From positions 27,605-91,604 of the forward strand of contig CALBKM010000010.1 of NCBI GenBank assembly GCA_937895705.1: DNA of 64,000 nucleotides, read 5' to 3'. Positions 8,739 to 16,151 of the stretch are shown here, piece after piece. Position numbers and translations under genes: made by a program. A model generated the notes under the pieces. It made no database searches, was not told the DNA's origin, and saw only the letters and a program-made list of their open reading frames with translations. Numbering within the stretch: position 1 is the stretch's first letter; the number at the start of each line of letters is the position of its first letter. The DNA is from an uncultured Clostridia bacterium. Lineage in GTDB: Bacteria; Bacillota; Clostridia; Lachnospirales; Lachnospiraceae.

Positions 8739-8999
8739 ATGTCGTTAGCATATGCATTAGATGCCGTAACCTATGAATATCGTTCTTTTACTCACATTTT
8801 AAATACCGAGGACAACATATCTTACCTCGCTTACGGTATCGAAGTCTATCGTCATGATTTCACCGGTTTCGAAAAGGTGGATTGCATTCATGGTATCTCC
8901 ACCCGTATCGAAAAGGTGAATCGTCTTTTAGATCGTTTAAATCATGCCCAGGTATCCCCTTGTCATTTTCGTGATGTTGTAGAGGATTTTCTTTCTTAG
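8739..8999 (+). CDS. Small conserved protein, DUF6514-like
   Basis: An 86-residue protein preceded by AGGAGGATGCTGCT. The pattern YGIEV early and a C-terminal stretch VNRLLDRLNHAQVSPCHFRDVVEDFL recall a small clostridial family (DUF6514), where a similar LSPIHLYDVVEDFL ending occurs; this match is from memory and needs a profile search. No signal peptide or membrane helix is visible. It follows the response regulator by 56 bases in the same direction and may share its transcript. Function unknown. Confidence 0.7.
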   Translation: MSLAYALDAVTYEYRSFTHILNTEDNISYLAYGIEVYRHDFTGFEKVDCIHGISTRIEKVNRLLDRLNHAQVSPCHFRDVVEDFLS

Positions 9000-9005
9000 T
9001 TACCA

Positions 9006-9237
9006 GCAGAACTCCGTGCATTTTTACCTCTTCTCTCGTATTTCGGATAGAGTCTTTCTAATTACTTCGGTAAGATGTATGAATGAGTGACGCAACCGTC
9101 CTAATGCGGCATCCATGCCTTATGGCGGACTCGCCCGGACCTCCTGTCCGAGCGTTGCTGAAAAACAATCGAAGTAATAAGAAAGTCTACTATCCTACAT
9201 AAAGTTCAAAGAGCTAAAAATGCACGGAGTTCTGCTT
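9006..9237. repeat. Long imperfect palindrome, copy A (structured RNA or mobile element)
   Basis: The outer arms are a perfect 22-bp inverted repeat (9006-9027 with 9216-9237). An inner pair (GGATAGAGTCTTTCT... near 9047-9070 with ...AGAAAGTCTACTATCC near 9171-9196) adds about 24 bp of near-perfect pairing. The centre carries GACGCAACCG, a GCGGCAT..ATGGC block and a CGGAC/GTCCG hairpin before GAGCGTTGCTGA. The core is shared with the copy at 27779-28013, which lies in the opposite orientation, while the outer arms differ in sequence. It fills the gap between two convergent genes. Confidence 0.8.
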
Positions 9238-9298
9238 GCCTAAAATAAAGAAAAAAGAACACTCCGATGCTACCATACATAGGTATATACGGATATCT

Positions 9299-11035
9299 CT
9301 ATGTCAAAGTCCTTCCCGGCGTACGAACAAACACTCCGTATACGTCCAATTTCCCAAATCCCCATTCCCGGTTCGGATACTCTCTTCTGTCCCTCTCTGC
9401 GGACGCAGTAAACAGCCGTTTCATCACAAGTGTATCTAAAATCACATACGCCTCTTCCCGGATTGCCTCTTCAAATATCAACACCGCGCATCCGGCTCCG
9501 AAGGCCGTTGCCATGCCGGTTCCCTCGTAAAGGACTTCTCCTTTCGGTGCCGCTAGATCCGGCTTTATTCTGTTGTCCGCCGTATATCCGTAGGACGCCC
9601 CCGTATACAAACTCCCGCTAATCACATCATAGGCCGTAAAAGTCAGCACTTCCCTTGCCGCCCCCGGATCGCAGATCTGCACATAAGGGTCCGGACGTAA
9701 AAATGCAGTCTCTTCCCGTAAAAACGGCCTTACCGGAAGCCACATGTGAAACGCTTTCGAAAATTCTCCTTCCGCATACACGCGGATTCTCCACACTCCC
9801 GCTGCCGGTCCCTCAAACCGAATCCAGATTCCCTGAGTTCCCACCGACTGATCGTACAGATTGGACTGAATCCAGATTGTTCCTCCCTCAAAATACAGGC
9901 GATACTGCCGGTTAAAGGTAGGTCTTCCCTGAATTCGCGGAATCACCTCCCCTGCCGGAGAAATAATCTCTACGGTGAACAAATCCGGATCTACCGCCCA
10001 AAGTTCCGTGGAAAACCCCGCTTCCCCTTCCGCCACATTAATCTCCACTTCCTCATAGCCGTCGCCCTGTACCCTTCCAAAAAGATGATGTCCCGTACCG
10101 CCCTCGTTTCCCGCTGCCGTACAGACACACACACCCGGAATCCGTGCTACGTCGTCCAAATAACGAGACAACACCGTCTGACCGGTATGATTTCCCTGAT
10201 TACTGCCGAGAGCAATACAAAGTACCAGCGGCATATTCTCTCTTCTTGCCACCGCAAGGAGCCATTCCACCCCGTAAATAATATCCTCTTCTGCCGCACA
10301 AAATGCATTGTCCGGAATTTGCCAAAAGCTCCGGAGGTAGGGCTTCGCCTTTTTTAGCTTTACCATGGCAATGGTAGCCAGAGGCGCTACGCCGCCGTAG
10401 GGATTATCAAGTGTTTCACTCCCCGCTGCCGCCCGCACCAGAGCGGTCCCGTGACCATTTTCATCCCCGGAAAGACGTCCCTCATAAGGATCTTCTGCTT
10501 GCAGAGCCACGTTAATTTCTTCCTCGGCAAATTCTCTGCCGTAAAAGGCAAAGTCAGCGGTGGTTCTGCCCTCCGCGCCATTCATCTGCCCGGTTTGCTC
10601 CGCTCCGCTCCGGTCATCCGTCTCCCCTTCCCTGACAGTCTCCAGTGTCTGATCCCACAGTCCCACCAATCTTGTACTTCCGTCCGTATTTCGAAAGGCC
10701 GTCTCCGCAAAATCAATTCCGGTATCCACAAATCCCAACAAAACTCCGCTCCCCCGCAAATTTGTCAGAGGCCCTTCTCGTATCTGCAGTACTCCCGATG
10801 CCGCCAGTTCCTCTTCCGACAACAGTCCGTAACACTTCTGCATAGTGCCAAACGGAAACTCCCGTCCACCGAGTTCCGGTTCCGGATAATAAAAATATAC
10901 AAATGCCAGATTGTCTGTCACTCGTCGTACACAATCCGCTCCCAACAAGCGTGTCAGTTCTTCCTCACTCCCCCGGTTCGGAAGACCGAAACCTTTGTAA
11001 TCATTGGAAATTACCGCTTCCCTGCAAACTGCCAT
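9299..11035 (-). CDS. Subtilisin-fold (S8) protein lacking the catalytic serine; Csp-like
   Basis: The 578-residue protein resembles clostridial S8 proteases of the CspA/B/C germination type: no signal peptide, a short N-terminal prodomain-like part, then the subtilase core with a large insertion. Asp104 (GFVDTGIDF), His195 (NGHGTALV) and the oxyanion Asn (AAGNEG) are in place. At the serine position the sequence reads EGTGMATAFGAG instead of GTSMA, so residue 507 is Gly (codon at 9515-9517). A single-residue loss of this kind predicts an inactive enzyme, as known for CspC and CspA of Clostridioides difficile. AGGAGGCGTTTC supports ATG 11035. A role in spore germination signalling is inferred; no germination gene is next to it. 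Confidence 0.85.
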   Translation of the reverse strand: MAVCREAVISNDYKGFGLPNRGSEEELTRLLGADCVRRVTDNLAFVYFYYPEPELGGREFPFGTMQKCYGLLSEEELAASGVLQIREGPLTNLRGSGVLLGFVDTGIDFAETAFRNTDGSTRLVGLWDQTLETVREGETDDRSGAEQTGQMNGAEGRTTADFAFYGREFAEEEINVALQAEDPYEGRLSGDENGHGTALVRAAAGSETLDNPYGGVAPLATIAMVKLKKAKPYLRSFWQIPDNAFCAAEEDIIYGVEWLLAVARRENMPLVLCIALGSNQGNHTGQTVLSRYLDDVARIPGVCVCTAAGNEGGTGHHLFGRVQGDGYEEVEINVAEGEAGFSTELWAVDPDLFTVEIISPAGEVIPRIQGRPTFNRQYRLYFEGGTIWIQSNLYDQSVGTQGIWIRFEGPAAGVWRIRVYAEGEFSKAFHMWLPVRPFLREETAFLRPDPYVQICDPGAAREVLTFTAYDVISGSLYTGASYGYTADNRIKPDLAAPKGEVLYEGTGMATAFGAGCAVLIFEEAIREEAYVILDTLVMKRLFTASAERDRREYPNREWGFGKLDVYGVFVRTPGRTLT

Positions 11036-11078
11036 GAAACGCCTCCTGATTTAGGTTCTATAGGCAAGGTATGCATAA

Positions 11079-11121
11079 ACAGAGGAGATGTGACTTTATA
11101 TAAAGTACGTCTCCTCTGTTA
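11079..11121. terminator. 43-bp near-perfect palindrome between Card1-like and S8 genes
   Basis: AACAGAGGAGA and TCTCCTCTGTT flank an inner palindrome centred on TTTATATAAA, so almost the whole 43 bases can fold back. It lies between two co-directional genes and is a probable terminator, although the following T-run is weak on both sides. A dyad operator is an alternative. Confidence 0.6.
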
Positions 11122-11170
11122 TTTCACCATTTTCTCGATTATGTTTCTTTCTACTTCAGCTGTCGGTATA

Positions 11171-12379
11171 TCATCTTTTTTTCTGTCTCGGATACGACCG
11201 TCTGTCCTGCTCCACTTCACACCGCACTTCAATCCGAAGTTCCTCTGCCCGTTCCATATAGGTCCGACCCAAAGGTCTTGCGGTCACCAATACTTTTTTC
11301 GCATACTTTCCTCCGAAACGCCGTGTTACGGTCTCCAGCTCGTACAACGCATGTAATGTCTGATGAGATCCCAGCTTTCCCCCCTTACATGAAATAAAGG
11401 TCGGCACATTACCTGTGATGGTCAGCACGTCAATTTCATTCAGCACATCCATACCTTTCGATTGCACCACACCGTCCCAGTCCAGATGCACACCCACACG
11501 GCAGTCGGTACTGCGTTCACGTTCCTTCTTGTAAGTATATAACTCCAAAATACTGCCACCGTCCATCAGACAGCTCTTTACCGTCTCATTCTTAAAAGTA
11601 AAACGGTACCGGTCCCCCTTGTGATCTACATTTTTCAAAATACCGACCTGCTTAAAATCGTCTATGATGCCGTTTAATTCCGACATTTTTCGAATTCCGG
11701 AGTACGGTGCATTCAATGCCTTATGCACCTTATTCATAGGCATGTCCACCTGCAAACTGTAAGCCTCCACCATATTCTTTCCCAGAAAATTCGAGAATTG
11801 GTTCCAGTTGTCCCAATGACGTTTCGCCACTTGCCAGATTTTGTCTACATCCTCGGAAAAATCTTTATTCTTAATCGCCTTTACATCCTTATGAAGAGAA
11901 TGATTTACCACTCCGCCTTTCAGTTCGATAAAACTATCCAGAGTAAACACGATATTCTGTTTCGGTACATCACGGCTGATTCTCCTACCGGACCCCTCAT
12001 CCAGTTCGATTAATCTGTCCTCACGGACATTGAACTGATGCATCGGAGTATCGTACTCGCCTGCCAGCATACCGAACGCCACCAAAATCAGATTCTCACC
12101 GCCGGTAATATCAAAAAACGTTTCATTCCCGCGATTCTTCTCTGTCTCAATGGCTTGCCGCATAATTCCCAGCATTTCCTGCAAACCGCCCCTCGGCAGA
12201 GAATGAAACACTACTTCCTTCACTCTGCATCGTTTCCGAAGAAATTTCTCGGTTCTCGTTTTTTTCGCATTCACCATTTCCGGGTAGCCGAAATACACCA
12301 CCTTATCCACCTTATAGTGCATACAGGTAATGACGTTTTCCACCGATTCCATTCCGAGGAATTCAAAGTTTACAACCAT
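11171..12379 (-). CDS. CARF-domain nuclease of the Card1/Can2 type (DUF1887)
   Basis: The 402-residue protein has an N-terminal CARF domain with FFDITGGENLILVAFG near residues 88-103, the ring-nucleotide pocket signature. A middle winged-helix-like segment follows, and then a PD-(D/E)xK nuclease domain: NEIDVLTITGNVPTFISCK gives Glu315, Asp317 and Lys332. This order is that of Card1/Can2 effectors, which are switched on by cyclic oligoadenylates from type III CRISPR complexes and cut DNA and/or RNA. All putative catalytic residues are kept. GAGGAGGATTCCC fixes the start at ATG 12379. No cas gene, Cas10 or repeat array is within this window, so the activating partner must lie elsewhere or be absent. 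Confidence 0.88.
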   Translation of the reverse strand: MVVNFEFLGMESVENVITCMHYKVDKVVYFGYPEMVNAKKTRTEKFLRKRCRVKEVVFHSLPRGGLQEMLGIMRQAIETEKNRGNETFFDITGGENLILVAFGMLAGEYDTPMHQFNVREDRLIELDEGSGRRISRDVPKQNIVFTLDSFIELKGGVVNHSLHKDVKAIKNKDFSEDVDKIWQVAKRHWDNWNQFSNFLGKNMVEAYSLQVDMPMNKVHKALNAPYSGIRKMSELNGIIDDFKQVGILKNVDHKGDRYRFTFKNETVKSCLMDGGSILELYTYKKERERSTDCRVGVHLDWDGVVQSKGMDVLNEIDVLTITGNVPTFISCKGGKLGSHQTLHALYELETVTRRFGGKYAKKVLVTARPLGRTYMERAEELRIEVRCEVEQDRRSYPRQKKR

Positions 12380-12497
12380 GGGAATCCTCCTCTCTCGCAA
12401 GGTCGTTTTACCATTATCATATCACACCAAAATTCGGTTTTCAATTAACAATCTCTAAACTTTCCCAATCAAAACGCTTCTCTGAGCTCTCCCAACC

Positions 12498-12541
12498 AAA
12501 AAGGAGTCTCCTCAGATACATTCCCCGGGAAACTCCTTTTC
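12498..12541 (-). terminator. Rho-independent terminator of the T-box operon
   Basis: AAAAGGAGT (12499-12507) pairs with AACTCCTTTT (12531-12540) with an inner TCC/GGGA extension. It lies 9 bases after the aminotransferase stop codon. Confidence 0.75.
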
Positions 12542-12549
12542 ACATCCAA

Positions 12550-13713
12550 TCAATATTTTCTATGTCTCTTCACAAAACTCTCCATACGATTCAGTGCTTC
12601 CTTTAACTGCTCAATAGAGTATGCGTAAGAAATACGCAGGAATCCTTCGCCACAGTCACCGAATGCGGTACCCGGCACAATTGCCAGCTTCTCTTCTTCC
12701 AAAAGCTTTGTTGCAAACTCCTCTGAGGTCATACCGAAGCCCTTGATGCAAGGGAATACATAGAACGCACCGTACGGTTCAAAGCACTCCAATCCGATTT
12801 CACGAAGTCTTGCCACCAAAAACTTTCTACGCTTGTCGTACGCATCCCGCATCAGTTCCACGTCCGGATCACCGTTTTTCAGAGCTTCCACAGCCGCATA
12901 CTGGCTGGTGGTCGGTGCGCACATGATAGCAAACTGGTGGATTTTAATCATCTGGGTAATGATTTCTTCCGGTCCCACCGCGTAACCAAGACGCCATCCG
13001 GTCATTGCGTAAGACTTAGAGAAACCGTTAATCACAATGGTACGTTCCTTCATGCCCGGCATAGAAGCGATGGAAACATGATTCCTTCCGTAGGTTAACT
13101 CGGAATAAATCTCGTCAGAAATAACAAACAAGTCCTTTTCCACCACAACCTCTGCAATTTCCCGCAAATCCTTCTCCTCCATAATGGCACCGGTCGGATT
13201 GTTCGGGAACGGCATAATGAGAATCTTCGTCTTATCGGTAATGGCATCTAAAAGCTCCTGCTTGGTCAAACGGAACTCGTTCTCAGCCTTCAGTTCAATG
13301 GTTACCGGCACACCGTCTGCCAATGCCACGCACGGCACGTAGGAAACGTAACACGGCTCCGGAATGAGCACCTCGTCTCCCGGGTCTACCATAGCACGAA
13401 GGGCTGCATCGATTGCTTCACTGCCGCCGATGGTTACCAGCACATTTTTGTCCGGATATTCCAGATTATAACGGCGCTTCAAATAGTTGCAAACCTCTAC
13501 CTTAAGCTCCTTAAGACCTGCATTGGAGGTATATACGGTTCTTCCCTTCTCTAAGGAGTAAATTGCCTCTTCTCTGATGTGCCACGGAGTCTCGAAATCC
13601 GGCTCGCCCACACCGAGGGAAATAGCATCTTTCATCTCGCTTACAATATCAAAAAACTTACGAATGCCCGAAGGCTTCATTACCTGAACTTTATTATTTA
13701 ACGGGTTTCTCAT
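12550..13713 (-). CDS. Class I/II PLP-dependent aminotransferase
   Basis: A 387-residue fold-type I aminotransferase. Typical blocks are LGVGEPDFETP, IGGSEAIDAALRAMVDPGDE, MPFPNNPTGAIM, VISDEIYSELTYG, the Schiff-base lysine in NGFSKSYAMTGWRLGYA, and the late Arg in FLRISYA that binds the substrate carboxylate. The closest groups use aspartate, aromatic amino acids or alanine. It overlaps the Lrp gene by 4 bases (ATGA), so the two are translationally coupled. The alanine-type T-box at the head of this operon suggests that the enzyme may supply or use alanine; that is inference. Confidence 0.88.
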   Translation of the reverse strand: MRNPLNNKVQVMKPSGIRKFFDIVSEMKDAISLGVGEPDFETPWHIREEAIYSLEKGRTVYTSNAGLKELKVEVCNYLKRRYNLEYPDKNVLVTIGGSEAIDAALRAMVDPGDEVLIPEPCYVSYVPCVALADGVPVTIELKAENEFRLTKQELLDAITDKTKILIMPFPNNPTGAIMEEKDLREIAEVVVEKDLFVISDEIYSELTYGRNHVSIASMPGMKERTIVINGFSKSYAMTGWRLGYAVGPEEIITQMIKIHQFAIMCAPTTSQYAAVEALKNGDPDVELMRDAYDKRRKFLVARLREIGLECFEPYGAFYVFPCIKGFGMTSEEFATKLLEEEKLAIVPGTAFGDCGEGFLRISYAYSIEQLKEALNRMESFVKRHRKY

Positions 13714-14195
13714 GGGGTCACCAACATCCTTTCATCCACGCCACCTTCGGAAACAAGCGGAAGGCCGTGCTCTTTATATTTTTTCAAAACAAAATGGGTT
13801 CCGGTGGAAAGTACCGCTTCCATCGGCGCCAGCTTCTGGGATACGAAGTTTGCCACCTCGCGCATACTCTTGCCCTCGATAATGACGGTCAAATCAAAAC
13901 CGCCGGACATCAAATACACCGATTCTACCTCATCATAACGATAAATACGCTCTGCAATCTTATCAAAACCCTGTCCGCGCTGCGGGGTCACCTTTACCTC
14001 GATCAACGCCGTCACACGCTCCTCGGTGGTAGCGTCCCAGTTAATGAGGGTCGGATAACCGCAAATCACATGCTCCGCCTCTAACTTCTTAATCTCCGCA
14101 TGGACCTCTTCTTCGGTCATGCCTAACATCTTGGCCAAATCGCTTTCCGCGACCTTGCTGTTTTTATCCAATGTCTTTAAAATTTCTTCACGCAT
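13710..14195 (-). CDS. Lrp/AsnC family transcriptional regulator
   Basis: The 161-residue protein has an N-terminal winged helix (EILKTLDKNSKVAESDLAK) and a C-terminal RAM ligand-binding domain (TALIEVKVTPQRGQGFDKIA ... VYLMSGGFDLTVIIEG). Lrp/AsnC proteins bind amino acids and control amino-acid metabolism. The AAAGGAGGATACTACC site precedes ATG 14195. It directly precedes and overlaps the aminotransferase gene, which fits local control of amino-acid exchange. Confidence 0.9.
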   Translation of the reverse strand: MREEILKTLDKNSKVAESDLAKMLGMTEEEVHAEIKKLEAEHVICGYPTLINWDATTEERVTALIEVKVTPQRGQGFDKIAERIYRYDEVESVYLMSGGFDLTVIIEGKSMREVANFVSQKLAPMEAVLSTGTHFVLKKYKEHGLPLVSEGGVDERMLVTP

Positions 14196-14283
14196 GGTAG
14201 TATCCTCCTTTTTTATTCTTCGCTCTATTTCTGTTTTATTCGTTGTTTTGCATCCTGCTTACCGTCTATGGCATCATTCGCGC

Positions 14284-15321
14284 TTATTTCTCGTTTCCGT
14301 TTCTCTTCTGTGCCATGACCCGTTCGTACTCTTCCACGCGGTTCGGCTCCAGATATCTGACTTCTTCGCCGTTTCGCACTGCCCGGTCAAGTCCCGGTAC
14401 GGTCTTTCCGATGACTGCCGCCGATATACCTTTCTCCGCTAATGCTTCGCAAAGCCGTCCTCCATGCTCCGTCAGAATCAAGAACACTCCCTCTGTCCGC
14501 AGTTGGTAAGGGTTCACATCAAAGTACTCACAAATTTCCACGGTTTCCTGCAAAATCGGAATCGCCGGCAAATCAATTTCCAGTCCGCACTGTACATATT
14601 CCGCCAGTTCCCAAAGAGCACCGAAGACACCGCCTTCTGCTGCCGCATGGACATAGGCCGCACCGTCCTCCACCGCAAAATAGCCTTCCGCGTTTTCTTC
14701 CGTTTCGGCAAGAAACTCCGCCGCCCGCTCGATAAACCGTCGCGGGTATCTCGTTGCCAGCTCATCGGTAAAATGTCCTGCCAAAAGAGCCGTACCGCCG
14801 AGGCCGCAGGTTTTCGTCATCACAATATCAAGGCCGAGGAAAGCATTAGGATTATCTGTAGCTTCCGCTCCACTTCTCCCGGCTTTTTCCTCTTCACAGC
14901 CGACGCCCAACATCTGCACCGAAACCACCGGCCCCGTCACCACCGCGCTCACCGCCGTGTGACCGCCTACAATCTCTATGTTATGCTTCTGCAAGTAGTC
15001 GCAGTATCGTTCGTGCATCTTTCGCAAGTCCCGCTCATCCATGGACTCCGGCACCGTAATGGCAATGGATGCCACTTGCGGGATTGCTCCCTTGGCCGCC
15101 AGGCTGTTTGCCGCCCGCACCGCCGCCAGATAGGCAGTGGCAAGACCCTCTCCGGACACCGTCTGCATAGAGGCTCGTGCCAGTCCTCCGGACACATGGC
15201 AATTCGGGACAATGCCTGCGCCTCCTCCCACCGTCGGCGAAAGGGTTCCCTGATTCACTTTTTGTACTTCCTTTAGAATGGACCGCCTAAGCGCGGTGTC
15301 CGAAACCTTTCCGCTTTTCAT
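14284..15321 (-). CDS. AIR-synthase-related (PurM/HypE-like) protein
   Basis: The 345-residue protein shows the two-domain PurM/HypE fold: an N-terminal ATP-binding half (GGGAGIVPN, IPQVASIAITVPESMDERDL, IEIVGGHTAVSAVVTGPVVSV) and a C-terminal half (GGVFGALWELAEYVQCGLEIDLPAIPIL split by the usual Gly-rich turn, VNPYQLRTEG). It is distinct from the real purM at 23937-24962. Proteins of this family annotated only as AIR-synthase-related occur widely in Clostridia without known substrate. It lies 18 bases after the DAK-like gene and has its own AAGGAGGCACT site. The place in a T-box operon links it to amino-acid supply rather than purine synthesis. Confidence 0.85.
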   Translation of the reverse strand: MKSGKVSDTALRRSILKEVQKVNQGTLSPTVGGGAGIVPNCHVSGGLARASMQTVSGEGLATAYLAAVRAANSLAAKGAIPQVASIAITVPESMDERDLRKMHERYCDYLQKHNIEIVGGHTAVSAVVTGPVVSVQMLGVGCEEEKAGRSGAEATDNPNAFLGLDIVMTKTCGLGGTALLAGHFTDELATRYPRRFIERAAEFLAETEENAEGYFAVEDGAAYVHAAAEGGVFGALWELAEYVQCGLEIDLPAIPILQETVEICEYFDVNPYQLRTEGVFLILTEHGGRLCEALAEKGISAAVIGKTVPGLDRAVRNGEEVRYLEPNRVEEYERVMAQKRNGNEK

Positions 15322-15339
15322 AGTGCCTCCTTGAACGAC

Positions 15340-15630
15340 TTACCCTTGTAATCCGTTTGCCTGTCTAATCATATCTTCCACTACAATATCATATATTTCA
15401 CCGATAGAACTGCAATACTCTAAAAGCTTCCACGGCTCATTTGTATGAAAATGGATTTTTACTAAATCTTCATCTCCTGCAGCAATCAGACTATTTCCTT
15501 CAAAATGCTCCGTAATATAGTCCGCAATTGCATCCTCATCCAGGTCCTCATCTCTTCTGTCGATTAACAACTGTGTGTCATAACGATATGCAAACTGATC
15601 GTCTTCTGCATCGATTGAGCTAATACCCAT
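15340..15630 (-). CDS. Small DAK-phosphatase-like (FakA C-terminal-like) protein
   Basis: From ATG 15630 (TAGGAGGTAAAAAC upstream) the product is 96 residues. It matches only the end of the FakA/DAK1-phosphatase-like domain: LDEDAIADYITEHFEGNSL, then DLVKIHFHTNEP and GEIYDIVVEDMIRQ. Full FakA proteins are about 550 residues and bind fatty acids through the FakB partner. A free-standing piece of this size is seen in some Lachnospiraceae and so may be a real small protein rather than debris. It is the first gene after the T-box leader. Function unknown. Confidence 0.75.
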   Translation of the reverse strand: MGISSIDAEDDQFAYRYDTQLLIDRRDEDLDEDAIADYITEHFEGNSLIAAGDEDLVKIHFHTNEPWKLLEYCSSIGEIYDIVVEDMIRQANGLQG

Positions 15631-15659
15631 GTTTTTACCTCCTAAAATGTCATATTTAC

Positions 15660-15709
15660 GTGTAGGCACGCACCTCCGTGCACCCCAACCTCGTGGCTTT
15701 GCCTACACG
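15660..15709 (-). promoter_or_regulatory. Second hairpin between T-box terminator and ribosome site
   Basis: CGTGTAGGC (15660-15668) pairs with GCCTACACG (15701-15709), enclosing a further GC-rich stretch. It lies after the T-box terminator and 13 bases or more before the AGGAGG of the first gene, so it would fold in the read-through transcript. Confidence 0.55.
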
Positions 15710-15710
15710 C

Positions 15711-15990
15711 AAAAAAGCCCTAAGTCGATAGAAACCTATCAACTTAGGGCGAACAATCTGTCCGTGTTACCACCTAACTTCAGGGAAAACCCTGCACTCT
15801 GCCGATACACGCTGATGCGAATACCGTTTCCCTGTAACGGAGGAACTCCGTTGAAGCCTACTAAGCCATGCCGTTCGGTTCAAAGCTCCGGAACTGCTTC
15901 ACTATCCTTCCCGTAAAGACTTGCACCACCGTCTTCTCTCTGTACCGTTTCGGATAACTACTCTTTTCCTTCACTGCCTTTTCACTGATT
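15711..15990 (-). promoter_or_regulatory. T-box riboswitch leader, probably alanine-specific
   Basis: On the minus strand the leader contains stem I with AGTAG facing GTGAAGCAG, the CCGGAGC block, and the T-box proper GGTGGTAACACGG (15762-15774). It ends in a strong terminator: GCCCTAAGT pairs with ACTTAGGGC, followed by TTTTTT (15711-15750). In T-box specifier loops the codon follows GAA, giving GCA (Ala) at 15895-15897. The UGGU in the T-box would pair with a tRNA whose discriminator base is A, which holds for tRNA-Ala. It controls the downstream operon 15630-12550 by tRNA charging. Confidence 0.9.
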
Positions 15991-15996
15991 AGTGAT

Positions 15997-16026
15997 ATAT
16001 TACCATAGATTCGCCGCTAAAGTCAA
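15997..16026 (-). promoter_or_regulatory. Sigma-A promoter of the T-box operon
   Basis: Minus-strand TTGACT (16021-16026), an 18-base spacer and TAATAT (15997-16002) precede the leader. Confidence 0.7.
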
Positions 16027-16084
16027 CAAGAAGCGTAAAAAAAGTAACTATTCGTTTTAGAAACTTACGATACAAGCTTTACAC

Positions 16085-16113
16085 TTGACAGCGTAACATT
16101 GTTATGCTATTCT
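16085..16113 (+). promoter_or_regulatory. Sigma-A promoter of the tldD-tldE pair
   Basis: TTGACA (16085-16090), a 17-base spacer and TATTCT (16108-16113) precede the ATG at 16152. An ATG at 16104 falls inside this promoter, which rules it out as the start. Confidence 0.75.
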
Positions 16114-16151
16114 TTACTCATATCGAAAAAATGTATAAGGAGGGTTACACC

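Noticed and set aside
9006..9237. CRISPR or insertion-sequence explanation for the palindrome
   Set aside because: There is no direct-repeat/spacer periodicity and no transposase frame; the outer arms differ between copies.
14464..15276. Long plus-strand frame opposite the AIR-synthase-like gene
   Set aside because: Shadow of a well-supported minus-strand gene; the translation is Arg/His/Cys-rich without any domain.
16104..16151. Earlier ATG for the TldD-type gene at 16104
   Set aside because: It lies within the promoter -10 region; the AAGGAGG site fits ATG 16152 only.
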